DNA of 64,000 nt from NCBI GenBank assembly GCA_964398885.1, contig CAYNOU010000001.1:1-64000 (forward strand), read 5' to 3'. This document shows positions 34,092 through 43,617 of this stretch, in pieces; position 1 is the stretch's first letter; every line of letters begins with the position of its first letter. This DNA comes from JAGMCF01 sp964398885 (GTDB lineage: Bacteria; Cloacimonadota; Cloacimonadia; JGIOTU-2). The position numbers and the translations under genes were made by a program. The notes below the pieces were generated by a model. It saw only the letters and a list, made by a program, of their open reading frames with translations. It made no database searches and had not been told where the DNA came from.

Positions 34092-36296
34092 TTATCTTAG
34101 AAGCAGCATCTTTTTAACGGCTGATTTATCTCCTGAAGATAATCTACAAAAATATATTCCATTAGGAACTTGGTTTCTATTCTCATCTTTCCCATCCCAA
34201 TTTATGGAGTAGTCCCGATACATCGGGGCTTTCGTGGAGAGAGACTCTCCACACTCCAAGCATTTCACCAATTGTCCTTTTACATTATAAATTTTTATCT
34301 CTGCGTTCTTTGCGTCTCTGCGGTGAATATTAAAAGATATAGTGGTTGAGCTGCTGAAAGGATTAGGATGGTTAGTAAGTTGGACACCATTTGCTATTTG
34401 AAGCTCCTCATCAACACTCGCAGTTGAATATTCATAAATACTTGCAGAAGTGCTTTCTAAATATAAGAGATAATTATTACTATTTCGTTTAAAAGGTATA
34501 ATACTCGTTGCATGTGACCAGTTCTGAAAATTATAAATTTCGTTTAAGTAGTTGTATTCAATACTTGTTAAATCGTATATACTACATGTTTCCCCACCTA
34601 AAAATAAAAGATGATTCTCTCTATCAATACCTAATCTTCCGCCTTTGTTAATAGTGAATAAATATTCCGGCGTTTCTGGATTTGAAATATCAAATATACT
34701 GCAATCACCGAAATCAAGACTTTCACTGATAAAAAGATAATGTTCATAAGTTCCTATATTCTGAGCAGGCATAATATCCTCCAATATGAGAGTATTTGCT
34801 AATTCTAAATCAGTAGTATCAATATTTCTGACTACATAGAGGTCATCACCTAAAATTATATAGGCAATATTATCATAAAAACAGATAAATCCACCATGAG
34901 CACCTGGTATTTCTAATGTAGCCACTTCCTCTAATTGATTATTAGAATCAAGTATATATTTATGCAATGTATCGTTATAAACTATGAAAAATCCAATATC
35001 TTCTTTATAATATGGCTCAAGTGCCTGAATATAAAGAGTATCCCAAGGTATAAGGCCACCTTCTTCTGTGATATTTAATATTATATCTACCCATATTTCA
35101 TTTTCTATGTCAGTCATTCCAGAAATAGCTATTATATCTCCGTCACCATAAAATAAAGCAGAATGGAACTCTTCAAGATATTCTCCAATATATTGTGGGT
35201 CATTGAGGTTAGAAATATCAAAGGAATGGATTCCACGAAGATAAGAATTTACAAAAAACATATTATCTCGTATATATGCGTTATAAAAACTACCATAGGT
35301 ACAATAATTTCCAATATGGTCTAAACTATTCTCTGCAATGGAAAATATCTCTATGCCGTATTCACCTGCTCCCCAATAAACTATATTATTATAAATTATT
35401 GGTTTTCCACCACCCCATACAGGATATACATCATGATAATAATCTAAAAGAACAGGATTGTCCAAATTGCTTATGTCAAAAAGTCTTAAACCACTACCAC
35501 TTACAATCATTTTATCACCAGAAATATCTATATTCCACTGAAACAGTTCTATTTCATTTATCATTTCCCAATCAAATGGTTCTGAAATATCCCAAAATTC
35601 TATCTCAGCACCATTGCCGATAACAAGAATGGTATCTTGTATAAGCTTAGCGCATCTATAACCCCAAGTATCATTTACATCATATTGAGCAATGACTTGC
35701 AAACTATCAGGATTTGATATATCATATAGTCTTACAATCCCATGTAATTTATTAAAGGCAATATTTTCTTTAATGTATAGTAGAACTAAATTCTGGGGAG
35801 CATCAATTTGGGTGATTTCATCAAATGTTTCATTATCATAGATATGAATTATACTTTTGCTATTTTGATAATCCCAATCGTGAACAAAGACATAATTATT
35901 ATTTATAAAAGCATAAGAGAATGAATTGAGATATAAGGAATCAGTTAAAACTGGATTGTATTTATCTTCAATATTAAAACGATAAAGAACATATTCTGGA
36001 ATGAGAGTAGATGCATAAGCAAAATTATCCTTAACCACCACACTATAAGTAAGATGATATAGATTCACATCACTTAATAATGTTAAGCTATGGTCATCTT
36101 CAATATGGAATATCTGGAAGCACCTTATATTTACAGCGTAGAGATAATCATCCTGAATATTAAATCCATCATAATCTGGGGAATAACATCCCGAAAAGCC
36201 AAACTCTGAAATCTTGTTAAATTCAAAAGCATTTATAAAAAGGGGATCAGCAAATATTATTAAGGTTAGGATTAATGATAAAATTATATATTTCAT
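34092..36296 (-). CDS. Large secreted LVIVD-repeat propeller protein with sorting domain
   Basis: 734 residues from the ATG at 36296, which follows AGAGG and opens a signal peptide (KYIILSLILTLIIFADPLFI). The frame is open further upstream but would remove the signal peptide. The body is a series of LVIVD-type propeller repeats (DNFAYASTLIPEYV, YDISNPDSLQVIAQYDV, LFDISNLDNPVLLDYY). The C-terminal about 85 residues are a FlgD/Por-type sorting domain from NHPNPFSSSTTISFN to KKMLLLR. Within it, HRRDAKNAE and ECGESLSTKAPMYR are encoded by dispersed repeat words. The DNA at 34192-34361 is identical to 37402-37571. Confidence 0.78.
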   Translation of the reverse strand: MKYIILSLILTLIIFADPLFINAFEFNKISEFGFSGCYSPDYDGFNIQDDYLYAVNIRCFQIFHIEDDHSLTLLSDVNLYHLTYSVVVKDNFAYASTLIPEYVLYRFNIEDKYNPVLTDSLYLNSFSYAFINNNYVFVHDWDYQNSKSIIHIYDNETFDEITQIDAPQNLVLLYIKENIAFNKLHGIVRLYDISNPDSLQVIAQYDVNDTWGYRCAKLIQDTILVIGNGAEIEFWDISEPFDWEMINEIELFQWNIDISGDKMIVSGSGLRLFDISNLDNPVLLDYYHDVYPVWGGGKPIIYNNIVYWGAGEYGIEIFSIAENSLDHIGNYCTYGSFYNAYIRDNMFFVNSYLRGIHSFDISNLNDPQYIGEYLEEFHSALFYGDGDIIAISGMTDIENEIWVDIILNITEEGGLIPWDTLYIQALEPYYKEDIGFFIVYNDTLHKYILDSNNQLEEVATLEIPGAHGGFICFYDNIAYIILGDDLYVVRNIDTTDLELANTLILEDIMPAQNIGTYEHYLFISESLDFGDCSIFDISNPETPEYLFTINKGGRLGIDRENHLLFLGGETCSIYDLTSIEYNYLNEIYNFQNWSHATSIIPFKRNSNNYLLYLESTSASIYEYSTASVDEELQIANGVQLTNHPNPFSSSTTISFNIHRRDAKNAEIKIYNVKGQLVKCLECGESLSTKAPMYRDYSINWDGKDENRNQVPNGIYFCRLSSGDKSAVKKMLLLR
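34192..34361 (-). repeat. 170-bp identical block, copy 1 (in coding sequence)
   Basis: Base for base identical to 37402-37571 (offset 3210) as read by eye, while the flanking sequence on both sides differs. It encodes the core of the sorting domain. It contains two palindromes, CCCGAT/ATCGGG at 34214-34227 and GTGGAGAG/CTCTCCAC at 34234-34252, and a CGCAGAGACGC-type word on the minus strand near 34301-34324. Confidence 0.9.
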
Positions 36297-36354
36297 AGTA
36301 ACCTCTTTTTTATTGGGGGAAGGAGTAAATTCCCTTCCCCCCTTTGGTTTTCTG

Positions 36355-36732
36355 TTATTCCTCTTGAGGTTCTGGCTCTTCGGGATACGGATACGGAACA
36401 CATAAAGATAGATGCAAATTAACATGAAGATCATTAAGATGCATAATTTTTGTTTCAGAGTCAGAATAATTGCCTGCAACTACTGTTGAAGTTATTTCTT
36501 TACCTACATTAAATGCTGTTACCTCAAAATAGTAATTGTCAGGTCCATGGTATGGTCGGGAAGGAGGGTCAGGTGGTGGCCATTCTTCTATCACAACAGA
36601 TACAGTACCATTTGTTGGAATCCTAGGGTCGGCTGTAATATGAACTGTCCATATAACTGGATTTTCTGCAATCAAGCTGCCTGCCAAAAACAGTCCAAGC
36701 AAGATTGCAGTTATTGCGATTTTCTTAAACAT
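36355..36732 (-). CDS. Small secreted hypothetical protein
   Basis: 125 residues with a signal peptide (MFKKIAITAILLGLFLAGSL, then IAEN) and AAGGAG upstream. The mature part is beta-rich (VIWTVHITADPRIP, NYYFEVTAFNVGKEI) with a proline-rich loop. It ends in an acidic, proline-rich tail (YPYPEEPEPQEE). There is no sorting domain. A probable promoter (37092-37119) lies about 360 bases upstream. It precedes the LVIVD protein gene by 58 bases and may be co-transcribed with it. Family not recognised. Confidence 0.65.
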   Translation of the reverse strand: MFKKIAITAILLGLFLAGSLIAENPVIWTVHITADPRIPTNGTVSVVIEEWPPPDPPSRPYHGPDNYYFEVTAFNVGKEITSTVVAGNYSDSETKIMHLNDLHVNLHLSLCVPYPYPEEPEPQEE

Positions 36733-37301
36733 TGCTTTCTCCTTATATTTTTATTTTTTAACCAGACATATTTGTCTCTCCAATTCTAAAGCAAGGATAT
36801 GGAGAGACAGAAGAGAACGAATTTGTTTTTCCCAAGATAAAATAAGTATTTATCTCTCCGAGATAGGTTCTCGGATTGTGTTATGTAATTTTCTTTGTAT
36901 TTTAATAATCCGTCTGTCGCCGTGATAAATTGGATTTCTGGGGGGGGGTGAAACCAGAAATGTAAAATGTAAAATTAAAAATGAAAAATTAGGGATAGGA
37001 ATGGTAGAATGGAATATTAAAATATCGTCATTGCTCAAACACAATTTTTTCTTTCTTGCTTTCATCTTTTCCCCAAAAATATAAATACAATTTAATAATA
37101 ATTAAAATAACCTTGTCAAATAAAAGTTACTTAAAGAGTAAAAAAATAAGTACAAAATTATACTCTATTATCCCGATCCGTTCAGACTTCCCGATGAAAT
37201 CGGGGAGACTAATATACCCGTTCTCCGGAGCACTGCGAAGGGTGAATCGGGAGTATCAGAGCAGATTATGGAGAGATAAAAAAATATTTTATCAAATAAA
37301 C
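36733..37301. promoter_or_regulatory. Long intergenic region with promoter-like box, poly-G tract and palindrome
   Basis: No credible gene is seen. On the minus strand TTGACA (37119-37114) and TATTAA (37097-37092) are spaced 16 bases apart. Upstream of that, a block of about 40 bases is nearly identical to one at 40814-40858. A run of nine G lies at 36940-36948, within the presumed leader of the gene at 36355. CCCGAT/ATCGGG is at 37190-37204, among mosaic words shared with 17579-17620. Confidence 0.55.
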
Positions 37302-38309
37302 CTATCTCAGAAGTAGCATCTTCTTAACTGCTGATTTATCTCCTGAAGATAATCTACATAAATAAATTCCAGTTGGTAACTGCTTTCCATTTTTATCTTT
37401 TCCATCCCAATTTATGGAGTAGTCCCGATACATCGGGGCTTTCGTGGAGAGAGACTCTCCACACTCCAAGCATTTCACCAATTGTCCTTTTACATTATAA
37501 ATTTTTATCTCTGCGTTCTTTGCGTCTCTGCGGTGAATATTAAAAGATATAGTGGTTGAGCTGCTGAAAGGGTTGGGATAAGAGGATAGCATTAATTTTT
37601 CTTTTTCTCTATTTGAATTTTCCGTAACAGAGGTAATTATGTGATAAAATATCTTTAAGTAAGGCCGTTTTTCCGGGAAATCAATACCAATATCACTAGT
37701 ATAAAAACATAAAAAATCCCAATGATTATCATAATCTGTATTTATTGGAAAGCGAACACGAAATTGGCATCTCTCATAATCTTCTTGTACTAAAGTTTCT
37801 ATATAGGAGCCTACCTGCATTTTTTGAAATCCGATATTAAAATAAGAACATAACACACCTATATTGCTGACAATAGTTTGGGGATCACCCGGATCGCCAG
37901 CTGTCCAATCTGAATAGTCTAAACTTGGACCATAATCTATAAGATCCATAATACAGAACAATGTATCGCCACCTGGCACATCCCATATTGGGTAAGAATA
38001 ATTCCCAATATTACTTTGGCCATTATATAGATAAACACCAACCTCCGCTGAATCTATTTCAGTGCTATCATTGAACAATATTAATGGCATGTCAAAAGAA
38101 AGATAGCCTCTGTCGTAGGAAGTATACTGAACCCAATCACCAGGATAAAACCCCAATGATATTGTGCTCATATTATAAAAACCACCATTTTCAGCATATG
38201 ACATATCACCATCCAGATAATCTGTACTATAAACAATTAGTGAATCCTGAGCTCGTAGAGAAATGGAAAAGAAGAGTATAAAAGTATAGATAAAAACTAC
38301 TTTTTTCAT
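37302..38309 (-). CDS. Secreted protein with sorting domain, function unknown
   Basis: 335 residues with a signal peptide (MKKVVFIYTFILFFSISLRA). The N-terminal 230 residues are beta-rich (GFYNMSTISLGFYPGDWVQY, RGYLSFDMPLILFND) and may be a carbohydrate- or surface-binding module. The C-terminal domain from SSYPNPFSSSTTISFN to KKMLLLR is almost the same as that of the gene at 34092, including the repeat-encoded segments HRRDAKNAE and ECGESLSTKAPMYR. It appears to be exported and anchored by the same route. The shared DNA block is exactly identical, pointing to recent gene conversion or duplication. Confidence 0.7.
   Translation of the reverse strand: MKKVVFIYTFILFFSISLRAQDSLIVYSTDYLDGDMSYAENGGFYNMSTISLGFYPGDWVQYTSYDRGYLSFDMPLILFNDSTEIDSAEVGVYLYNGQSNIGNYSYPIWDVPGGDTLFCIMDLIDYGPSLDYSDWTAGDPGDPQTIVSNIGVLCSYFNIGFQKMQVGSYIETLVQEDYERCQFRVRFPINTDYDNHWDFLCFYTSDIGIDFPEKRPYLKIFYHIITSVTENSNREKEKLMLSSYPNPFSSSTTISFNIHRRDAKNAEIKIYNVKGQLVKCLECGESLSTKAPMYRDYSINWDGKDKNGKQLPTGIYLCRLSSGDKSAVKKMLLLR
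37402..37571 (-). repeat. 170-bp identical block, copy 2 (in coding sequence)
   Basis: Identical to 34192-34361; see that entry for its palindromes. The copies end inside the codons for the asparagine-proline-phenylalanine motif, after which the two genes diverge. Confidence 0.9.
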
Positions 38310-38363
38310 GATTTCCTCTTTTTAATAATTTAATATATATCGAATTTTTTATTAGCTATTAAC

Positions 38364-40649
38364 TTATTTCATCAGAATCATCTTCCTTGTACATGACTCA
38401 TCACCAGATGATAGTCGATATAGATAAATTCCAGAGGAAACAGATTTGCCATTATCATCTTTGCCATTCCACACAACCTTAGTAAATTCGGAATTTCCAT
38501 CCTCCGAAGCAGAGCTTCTGCGGAGGACGGGCGGGGTTCGGAGTTCGAAATTCTTCACCAATTGCCCTTTTATATTATAAATTTCTATTTGTGCATTTTT
38601 GTGTGATTTTGTGGCTAAATTGAACGAAATCGTTGTTGAACTGCTGAATGGATTGGGATAATTGAAAAGAGAGAAAGTAATGTCTGTAATTTCTTCATTC
38701 TCATCCACAGAAACTATACCACCTTCGTTAAATACAGCTACATACTCAAGCCAGGTTCCTATCCATAGATTATCATTAGTATCAAAAAATAAGGCAGATG
38801 TGCGGGTATCTGGTAACAAGGAATTTCCCATATCATATACAGTTACTACATCGCCGTCTATTTTAACTAATCCTCCTTCAGTAGCAGATGGATATCTAAA
38901 TCCAGCAACCCAAACGCTTCCATCAGATGCAAGTGCAATATCATTTATCTTCTCCAAGCCGTATGAATAACCGTAGATATGCCAGCTTGAGCCATCAAAC
39001 TTTCCAAGACAATCACCTTCAGTTCCTACCCAGATATTCTCTTCATTATCAACTAAAATGCAGGATATTTCATTACTCGGAATATTTGAATTGCTTGTAT
39101 TATAAATTATCCACTCATCTTCTTTATCAAATCTGGCAATGCCATTATAACAAGTGCCAAGCCAGATGTTTCCTTCATTATCAAAATCTAAATCAGATAC
39201 ATGATTCCCTGGTATACCGGAATTATAAGTTTTATACACTTCACAAATCTGTGCTTGCTCATCAAACATTATCAATCCCTCTCCATCTGCTCCGAGCCAT
39301 TTAACATTATTAGTATCTATTTTGATACTAAGAAAGTTATTATATGGTAAGATAGAATTATAGTAGTTGTAATATGTCCATTCGTTACCATCAAAACAGG
39401 CTATTCCGCCCTCGCTGTTATCTGCATCTGTCGTAGCAGCCCAGATATGACCGTAAGAATCCGTATCAAATGACAGTATACGATTACTGGGCAGGTTAGA
39501 ATTAGACATATTATATAAACTCCATTCTGAGTTTTGATAATGTGCCACTCCCATAGGGTTAGAAATACTCCCAACACCTATCCATGCTCCATTCTCATTG
39601 CAATGTACACAGGTTATCCAATGATAAGACAAAATAGAATTACTTACATTATAACTGGTAAAACTCTCATCATCAAATTTTACAAGTCCATAATCCTGAA
39701 CTGCCAGCCATTTGATACCATCAGAATCTACCAGAATATCAGTTACATTATTGCCTGGAATATTTGAATTTCCAGTATGCCATACAGTCCAATTCTCTTC
39801 ATCAAATTTTACTAAACCAGTATCTGCTGTTGCTATCCATTTGTTTCCTTGTGCATCTATTGCTATATCATATAACTCCTCACTCGGTAATCCAGAGTTC
39901 GCCATCGTGTATCCTGTCCATTCTTCTGTTTCAGTATCAAAACACCCCAAACCGCCATGATAACTTGCCCATTTTCGCACGGTAAACCATATATAATTAT
40001 CAGTATCAATTTCTAGGGCAGTTACATCCCCACTCTCTATTCCAGAATTAAGGGTAGAAAATTCTTCCCATTCAAAATTGTTAAACTTTATTAACCTTGC
40101 ATTTCCAGTAAACCATTTAGTTCCATCTGGGGTAATAATTAAAGATCTAACCCCCACAAAATCAATTCCAATGGTATCTTCATCAAATAAAGTCCATTCA
40201 TTTCCCTGAATTTTTATTATATAATCATCCATTCCAATCCAGATAGTAGTATCGTTTTCTGTTGCTATACAATATATATGTTTTCTTGGTAGTTCAGAGT
40301 TATAATAATCATAGTAATACCAGTTTTCATAATCATATTGTGCGATTGCTTTTATCCCCCGTATATCACTGGTGTTCATACCTACCCAAATATTACTACT
40401 TTGCACAGCTACGGAATTAAGTCTATTCGTAGCAGGCACTCCAGTTCCTCTATTAAAGAATATCATCTCCTCAGTATTTTTATTAAATCTCGTTAGTCCC
40501 CCAGAATGAGCTACCCATAAGAAATCACCATCTTCTTTAATGTCATTAACATATAAGCCAGTAGTATAATTAATCCACTCAGGGTTCTGTGAAAATAGGA
40601 ATGAGACAGGAAGAAGTAAGATGGATATGATTAGAAATAATTTTCTCAT
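38364..40649 (-). CDS. Secreted two-component-regulator-type propeller protein with sorting domain
   Basis: 761 residues from the ATG at 40649 (GGAG just upstream); the signal peptide is RKLFLIISILLLPVSFLF. The body has many repeats of the type WIGTxxxGLxKFDxxxWTxYNxxNSGIPxxxV, for example NKWIATADTGLVKFDEENW, which build beta-propellers as in hybrid sensor kinases. Here there is no kinase part; the end is a sorting domain (FNYPNPFSSSTTISFN to KMILMK). Two loops of that domain carry repeat-encoded inserts (ATKSHKNA and RTPPVLRRSSASED). It is probably a surface-exposed or secreted binding protein. A promoter-like pair lies at 40792-40819. Confidence 0.78.
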   Translation of the reverse strand: MRKLFLIISILLLPVSFLFSQNPEWINYTTGLYVNDIKEDGDFLWVAHSGGLTRFNKNTEEMIFFNRGTGVPATNRLNSVAVQSSNIWVGMNTSDIRGIKAIAQYDYENWYYYDYYNSELPRKHIYCIATENDTTIWIGMDDYIIKIQGNEWTLFDEDTIGIDFVGVRSLIITPDGTKWFTGNARLIKFNNFEWEEFSTLNSGIESGDVTALEIDTDNYIWFTVRKWASYHGGLGCFDTETEEWTGYTMANSGLPSEELYDIAIDAQGNKWIATADTGLVKFDEENWTVWHTGNSNIPGNNVTDILVDSDGIKWLAVQDYGLVKFDDESFTSYNVSNSILSYHWITCVHCNENGAWIGVGSISNPMGVAHYQNSEWSLYNMSNSNLPSNRILSFDTDSYGHIWAATTDADNSEGGIACFDGNEWTYYNYYNSILPYNNFLSIKIDTNNVKWLGADGEGLIMFDEQAQICEVYKTYNSGIPGNHVSDLDFDNEGNIWLGTCYNGIARFDKEDEWIIYNTSNSNIPSNEISCILVDNEENIWVGTEGDCLGKFDGSSWHIYGYSYGLEKINDIALASDGSVWVAGFRYPSATEGGLVKIDGDVVTVYDMGNSLLPDTRTSALFFDTNDNLWIGTWLEYVAVFNEGGIVSVDENEEITDITFSLFNYPNPFSSSTTISFNLATKSHKNAQIEIYNIKGQLVKNFELRTPPVLRRSSASEDGNSEFTKVVWNGKDDNGKSVSSGIYLYRLSSGDESCTRKMILMK

Positions 40650-40977
40650 GATGACTCCTTTCTTAATGGGTATAATGAATTCTGCAGAATAGAGAAACAA
40701 CACTCAAAGCTGTCATTTTGATAATTCCATTAAATGAGTTTAGTATTATTATTTGCTTTTAAATTTCTTTATCAACTATTTAGGAAACAATTTTATAAAA
40801 ATAAAAAATATTTTGTCAAATAAAAGTTACTTAAAGAGTAAAAAAATAAATACAAACTATGCTCCAACACGGTTTGTAATCATGTTTTAATATTGTTTAG
40901 ACACCATTACAAATGGTGCCGGATCAGATTATGTAAGTTACAAATGGTGTCAGAGCAGATTATTTTTAAAAAAATAT
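40650..40977. promoter_or_regulatory. Intergenic region with promoter and repeat words
   Basis: No gene. On the minus strand TTGACA (40819-40814) and TATAAA (40797-40792) are 16 bases apart, a good sigma-70-type promoter for the propeller gene. A roughly 40-base block upstream of the -35 matches the one near 37114. Closer to mutS there is GACACCATT..AATGGTGCC (about 40899-40919), related to the hairpin at 34023, and a second partial copy near 40942-40951. Confidence 0.6.
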
Positions 40978-43617
40978 TTATTGCAATTTATTTTTAATCT
41001 CAGCTAAAACTTTTATTGCTTCTAAAGGGGTAATATTATTTGTATCAATATTTTTTATATCTTTTAATGCTTCTTTCTCTTTATTCGTTTTTTGTGAAAG
41101 GAAATCAAAAAAATTTGTCTGAGTAGCAGAACTTTTTTCTCTTTTGGCCCTTTCAAACATACTTGTCTCGTTAAATTCATTTTTTTCTAAATTTTTCAAG
41201 ATTTCTTTTGCACGAATAACTACTTTATCTGGGATGCCAGCAAGTTTTGCTACTTGTATTCCATAACTCTGGTCTGCGCTTCCTGGAACAACCTTTCTTA
41301 AGAAGATAACCTTATCTTTCCATTCCTTTGCAGTAATATTATAGTTTTTTACTGCAGGAAATATATCAGCCAATTCGGTAAGTTCATGATAATGGGTAGC
41401 AAATAAGGTTTTTGCTGCCACATTTTTATTTTCGTGTAGGTATTCTACAACAGCCCAGGCGATGCTGAGTCCATCAAAAGTGCTTGTCCCTCGTCCTATC
41501 TCATCAAGAAGAATAAGACTTCTTGGAGTTGCATTGTGTAAGATATTTGCTGTTTCTATCATTTCAACAAGAAAAGTACTCTGTCCCAGTGCGAGATTAT
41601 CAGAAGCACCTACTCTGGTAAATATTTTATCCACAATTCCAATTTTTGCAGAGGCTGCAGGAACAAACGAACCAATTTGAGCCATTAAAACAATCAATCC
41701 TACCTGACGCAAAAAAGTAGATTTTCCAGCCATGTTCGGTCCTGTAATAAGCAAAATCCTATCTGATTTATTATTCAGGTATGTATCATTGGGAATAAAA
41801 GTTTCTTCAGTAATCAGTTTTTCTATTACAGGATGTCGCCCATCTTTTATTTCTATTTTTAGTTCATCTGTAATTTCCGGTCTTGAATAATTATTATAAT
41901 ATGCAATCTGTGCAAAATTTGTTATAACATCCAGAATTGATATTACATAGGAATATTTTTGCATTCTTGGAATGAATTTTGTTAGCTTATTTCTTATTTC
42001 AGTAAACAGAGAATATTCCAACTGCTTTATTCGTTCTTCAGCACCTAAAACCTTGCTTTCATATTCTTTTAACTCAGGAGTAATAAATCTTTCTGCATTT
42101 ACAAGAGTTTGCTTTCGTGTATAGTTATCAGGAATCTTATCCAGATACGATTTAGTAACTTCAATGTAATACCCGAACACATTATTGAATTTTACTTTTA
42201 GCTTTTGAATTCCAGTTCTTTTTATCTCCTTATCTTGTAGTTTTGCAATCCATTTTTTACCGTTTTTACTCGCATTTCGTAGAGTATCTAATTCTTCATT
42301 ATACCCATCTTTGATGATTCCACCATCTTGAATGGTAAGCGGTGCTTCTTCTATTATTGCATTTTCAATAATCAGTATTACTTCATCAAAATTTTGAATA
42401 GAATTAAACATATCTTTGAGAATTTTAGATTCACAATCTCTTATTAAATCAGCAATTGGTGTGGATAATTTCAGATAATTTTTTAACGCGATGAGGTCTC
42501 TCGGATATGCTTTTTCAGTTCCTATTTTGCTGATAATTCTTTCAATATCACCTATATCTTTCAGAATTTCAATTAATGAATTTCTTATGTAAGATTTATC
42601 AAGTAGTTCAGAAACAGCGTCCAAACGGTTATCTATTTCATCTTTAATAATTAGTGGATTTAATATCCATTGAAAAAGAAGTCGGCTACCCATTGAAGTT
42701 TTATTATAATCTATTGTATCAAGAAGAGTGCCTTTTCTTTCTCGTGTTCTTATTGATTCTATGAGTTCTAAATTATGTCGTGAGATTGCATCAACCTGCA
42801 TAAACTGGCTGGTTGAGTAAAAGTTAATGTTTGTTATATGTTTGAGTTCAGTCCCTTTTAAATCTTGCAAATAGGAAAGTATTGCGGCTGATGCGCAGAT
42901 TGTATTATCTCTTCCAGCTAAACCGAATCCATCTAATGATAGAACCGCAAAGTGTCTTTTCAGAATATCTTCTGCTTCAATATAATCGTATCTCCATGAT
43001 TCATATTTTGTGAATGTGGGTGAATAGAAAATTTTTATGTCTTGCTCCAATTTTAATTCTGCACCTTCTGGTATAAGTATTTCAGTTGGATGGATTCTTA
43101 CAATTTCATCTAACAGTTTATCTTTTGATAATTCTGTGCATAAGAATTTACCAGTTGATATATCAATGGATGCCACTCCGCAGTTTGATTTTCCTTCATA
43201 TATTGCAGTTAGAAAGTTATTACTTTTCCCCTTTAGATAGTCTTGTTCTAAAATTGTTCCAGGTGTTATGACCTCAACAATTTCTCTTTTTACTAATTTT
43301 TTTGCAAGTTTTGGGTCTTCAACCTGTTCGCAAATTGCAACTTTAACTCCATTATCAATTAGTTTTTTTAGGTAATTATTTAAAGCATGATAAGGAAAAC
43401 CAGCAAGCGGGACAGGATTTTTCTTTTTTTTATCTCTTGTAGTAAGAGTAAGACCCAAAATTTTGGAAGCTTTCTTTGCATCGTCAAAAAAGGTCTCGTA
43501 GAAATCTCCCATTCTAAATAAGAGTAAGGCATCGGGCTGTTTCCTTTTTATGGATAAGTATTGATTCATTAAAGGCGTAAATTCTTGTGAGGAATCAGAT
43601 TTTGATGATTTCGTCAT
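40978..43617 (-). CDS. mutS: DNA mismatch repair protein MutS
   Basis: 879 residues, full length. FYE at 39-41 (in FRMGDFYETF) supplies the mismatch-reading phenylalanine and glutamate. The core and clamp domains follow; ITGPNMAGKSTFLRQ near residue 622 is the Walker A loop, with DEIGRGTSTFDG and ATHYHEL later. The start codon overlaps the stop of the upstream TPR-SPOR gene by one base (TAATG), so the two are co-translated. It recognises mismatches together with MutL, which is not in this window. Confidence 0.97.
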   Translation of the reverse strand: MTKSSKSDSSQEFTPLMNQYLSIKRKQPDALLLFRMGDFYETFFDDAKKASKILGLTLTTRDKKKKNPVPLAGFPYHALNNYLKKLIDNGVKVAICEQVEDPKLAKKLVKREIVEVITPGTILEQDYLKGKSNNFLTAIYEGKSNCGVASIDISTGKFLCTELSKDKLLDEIVRIHPTEILIPEGAELKLEQDIKIFYSPTFTKYESWRYDYIEAEDILKRHFAVLSLDGFGLAGRDNTICASAAILSYLQDLKGTELKHITNINFYSTSQFMQVDAISRHNLELIESIRTRERKGTLLDTIDYNKTSMGSRLLFQWILNPLIIKDEIDNRLDAVSELLDKSYIRNSLIEILKDIGDIERIISKIGTEKAYPRDLIALKNYLKLSTPIADLIRDCESKILKDMFNSIQNFDEVILIIENAIIEEAPLTIQDGGIIKDGYNEELDTLRNASKNGKKWIAKLQDKEIKRTGIQKLKVKFNNVFGYYIEVTKSYLDKIPDNYTRKQTLVNAERFITPELKEYESKVLGAEERIKQLEYSLFTEIRNKLTKFIPRMQKYSYVISILDVITNFAQIAYYNNYSRPEITDELKIEIKDGRHPVIEKLITEETFIPNDTYLNNKSDRILLITGPNMAGKSTFLRQVGLIVLMAQIGSFVPAASAKIGIVDKIFTRVGASDNLALGQSTFLVEMIETANILHNATPRSLILLDEIGRGTSTFDGLSIAWAVVEYLHENKNVAAKTLFATHYHELTELADIFPAVKNYNITAKEWKDKVIFLRKVVPGSADQSYGIQVAKLAGIPDKVVIRAKEILKNLEKNEFNETSMFERAKREKSSATQTNFFDFLSQKTNKEKEALKDIKNIDTNNITPLEAIKVLAEIKNKLQ

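Noticed and set aside
36297..36479. N-terminal extension of the LVIVD protein
   Set aside because: It overlaps the small secreted gene at 36355 and would place the signal peptide inside the chain.
36850..37065. 71-codon minus-strand ORF
   Set aside because: It covers the poly-G tract and repeat-like AT-rich text, has no ribosome site and no family resemblance.
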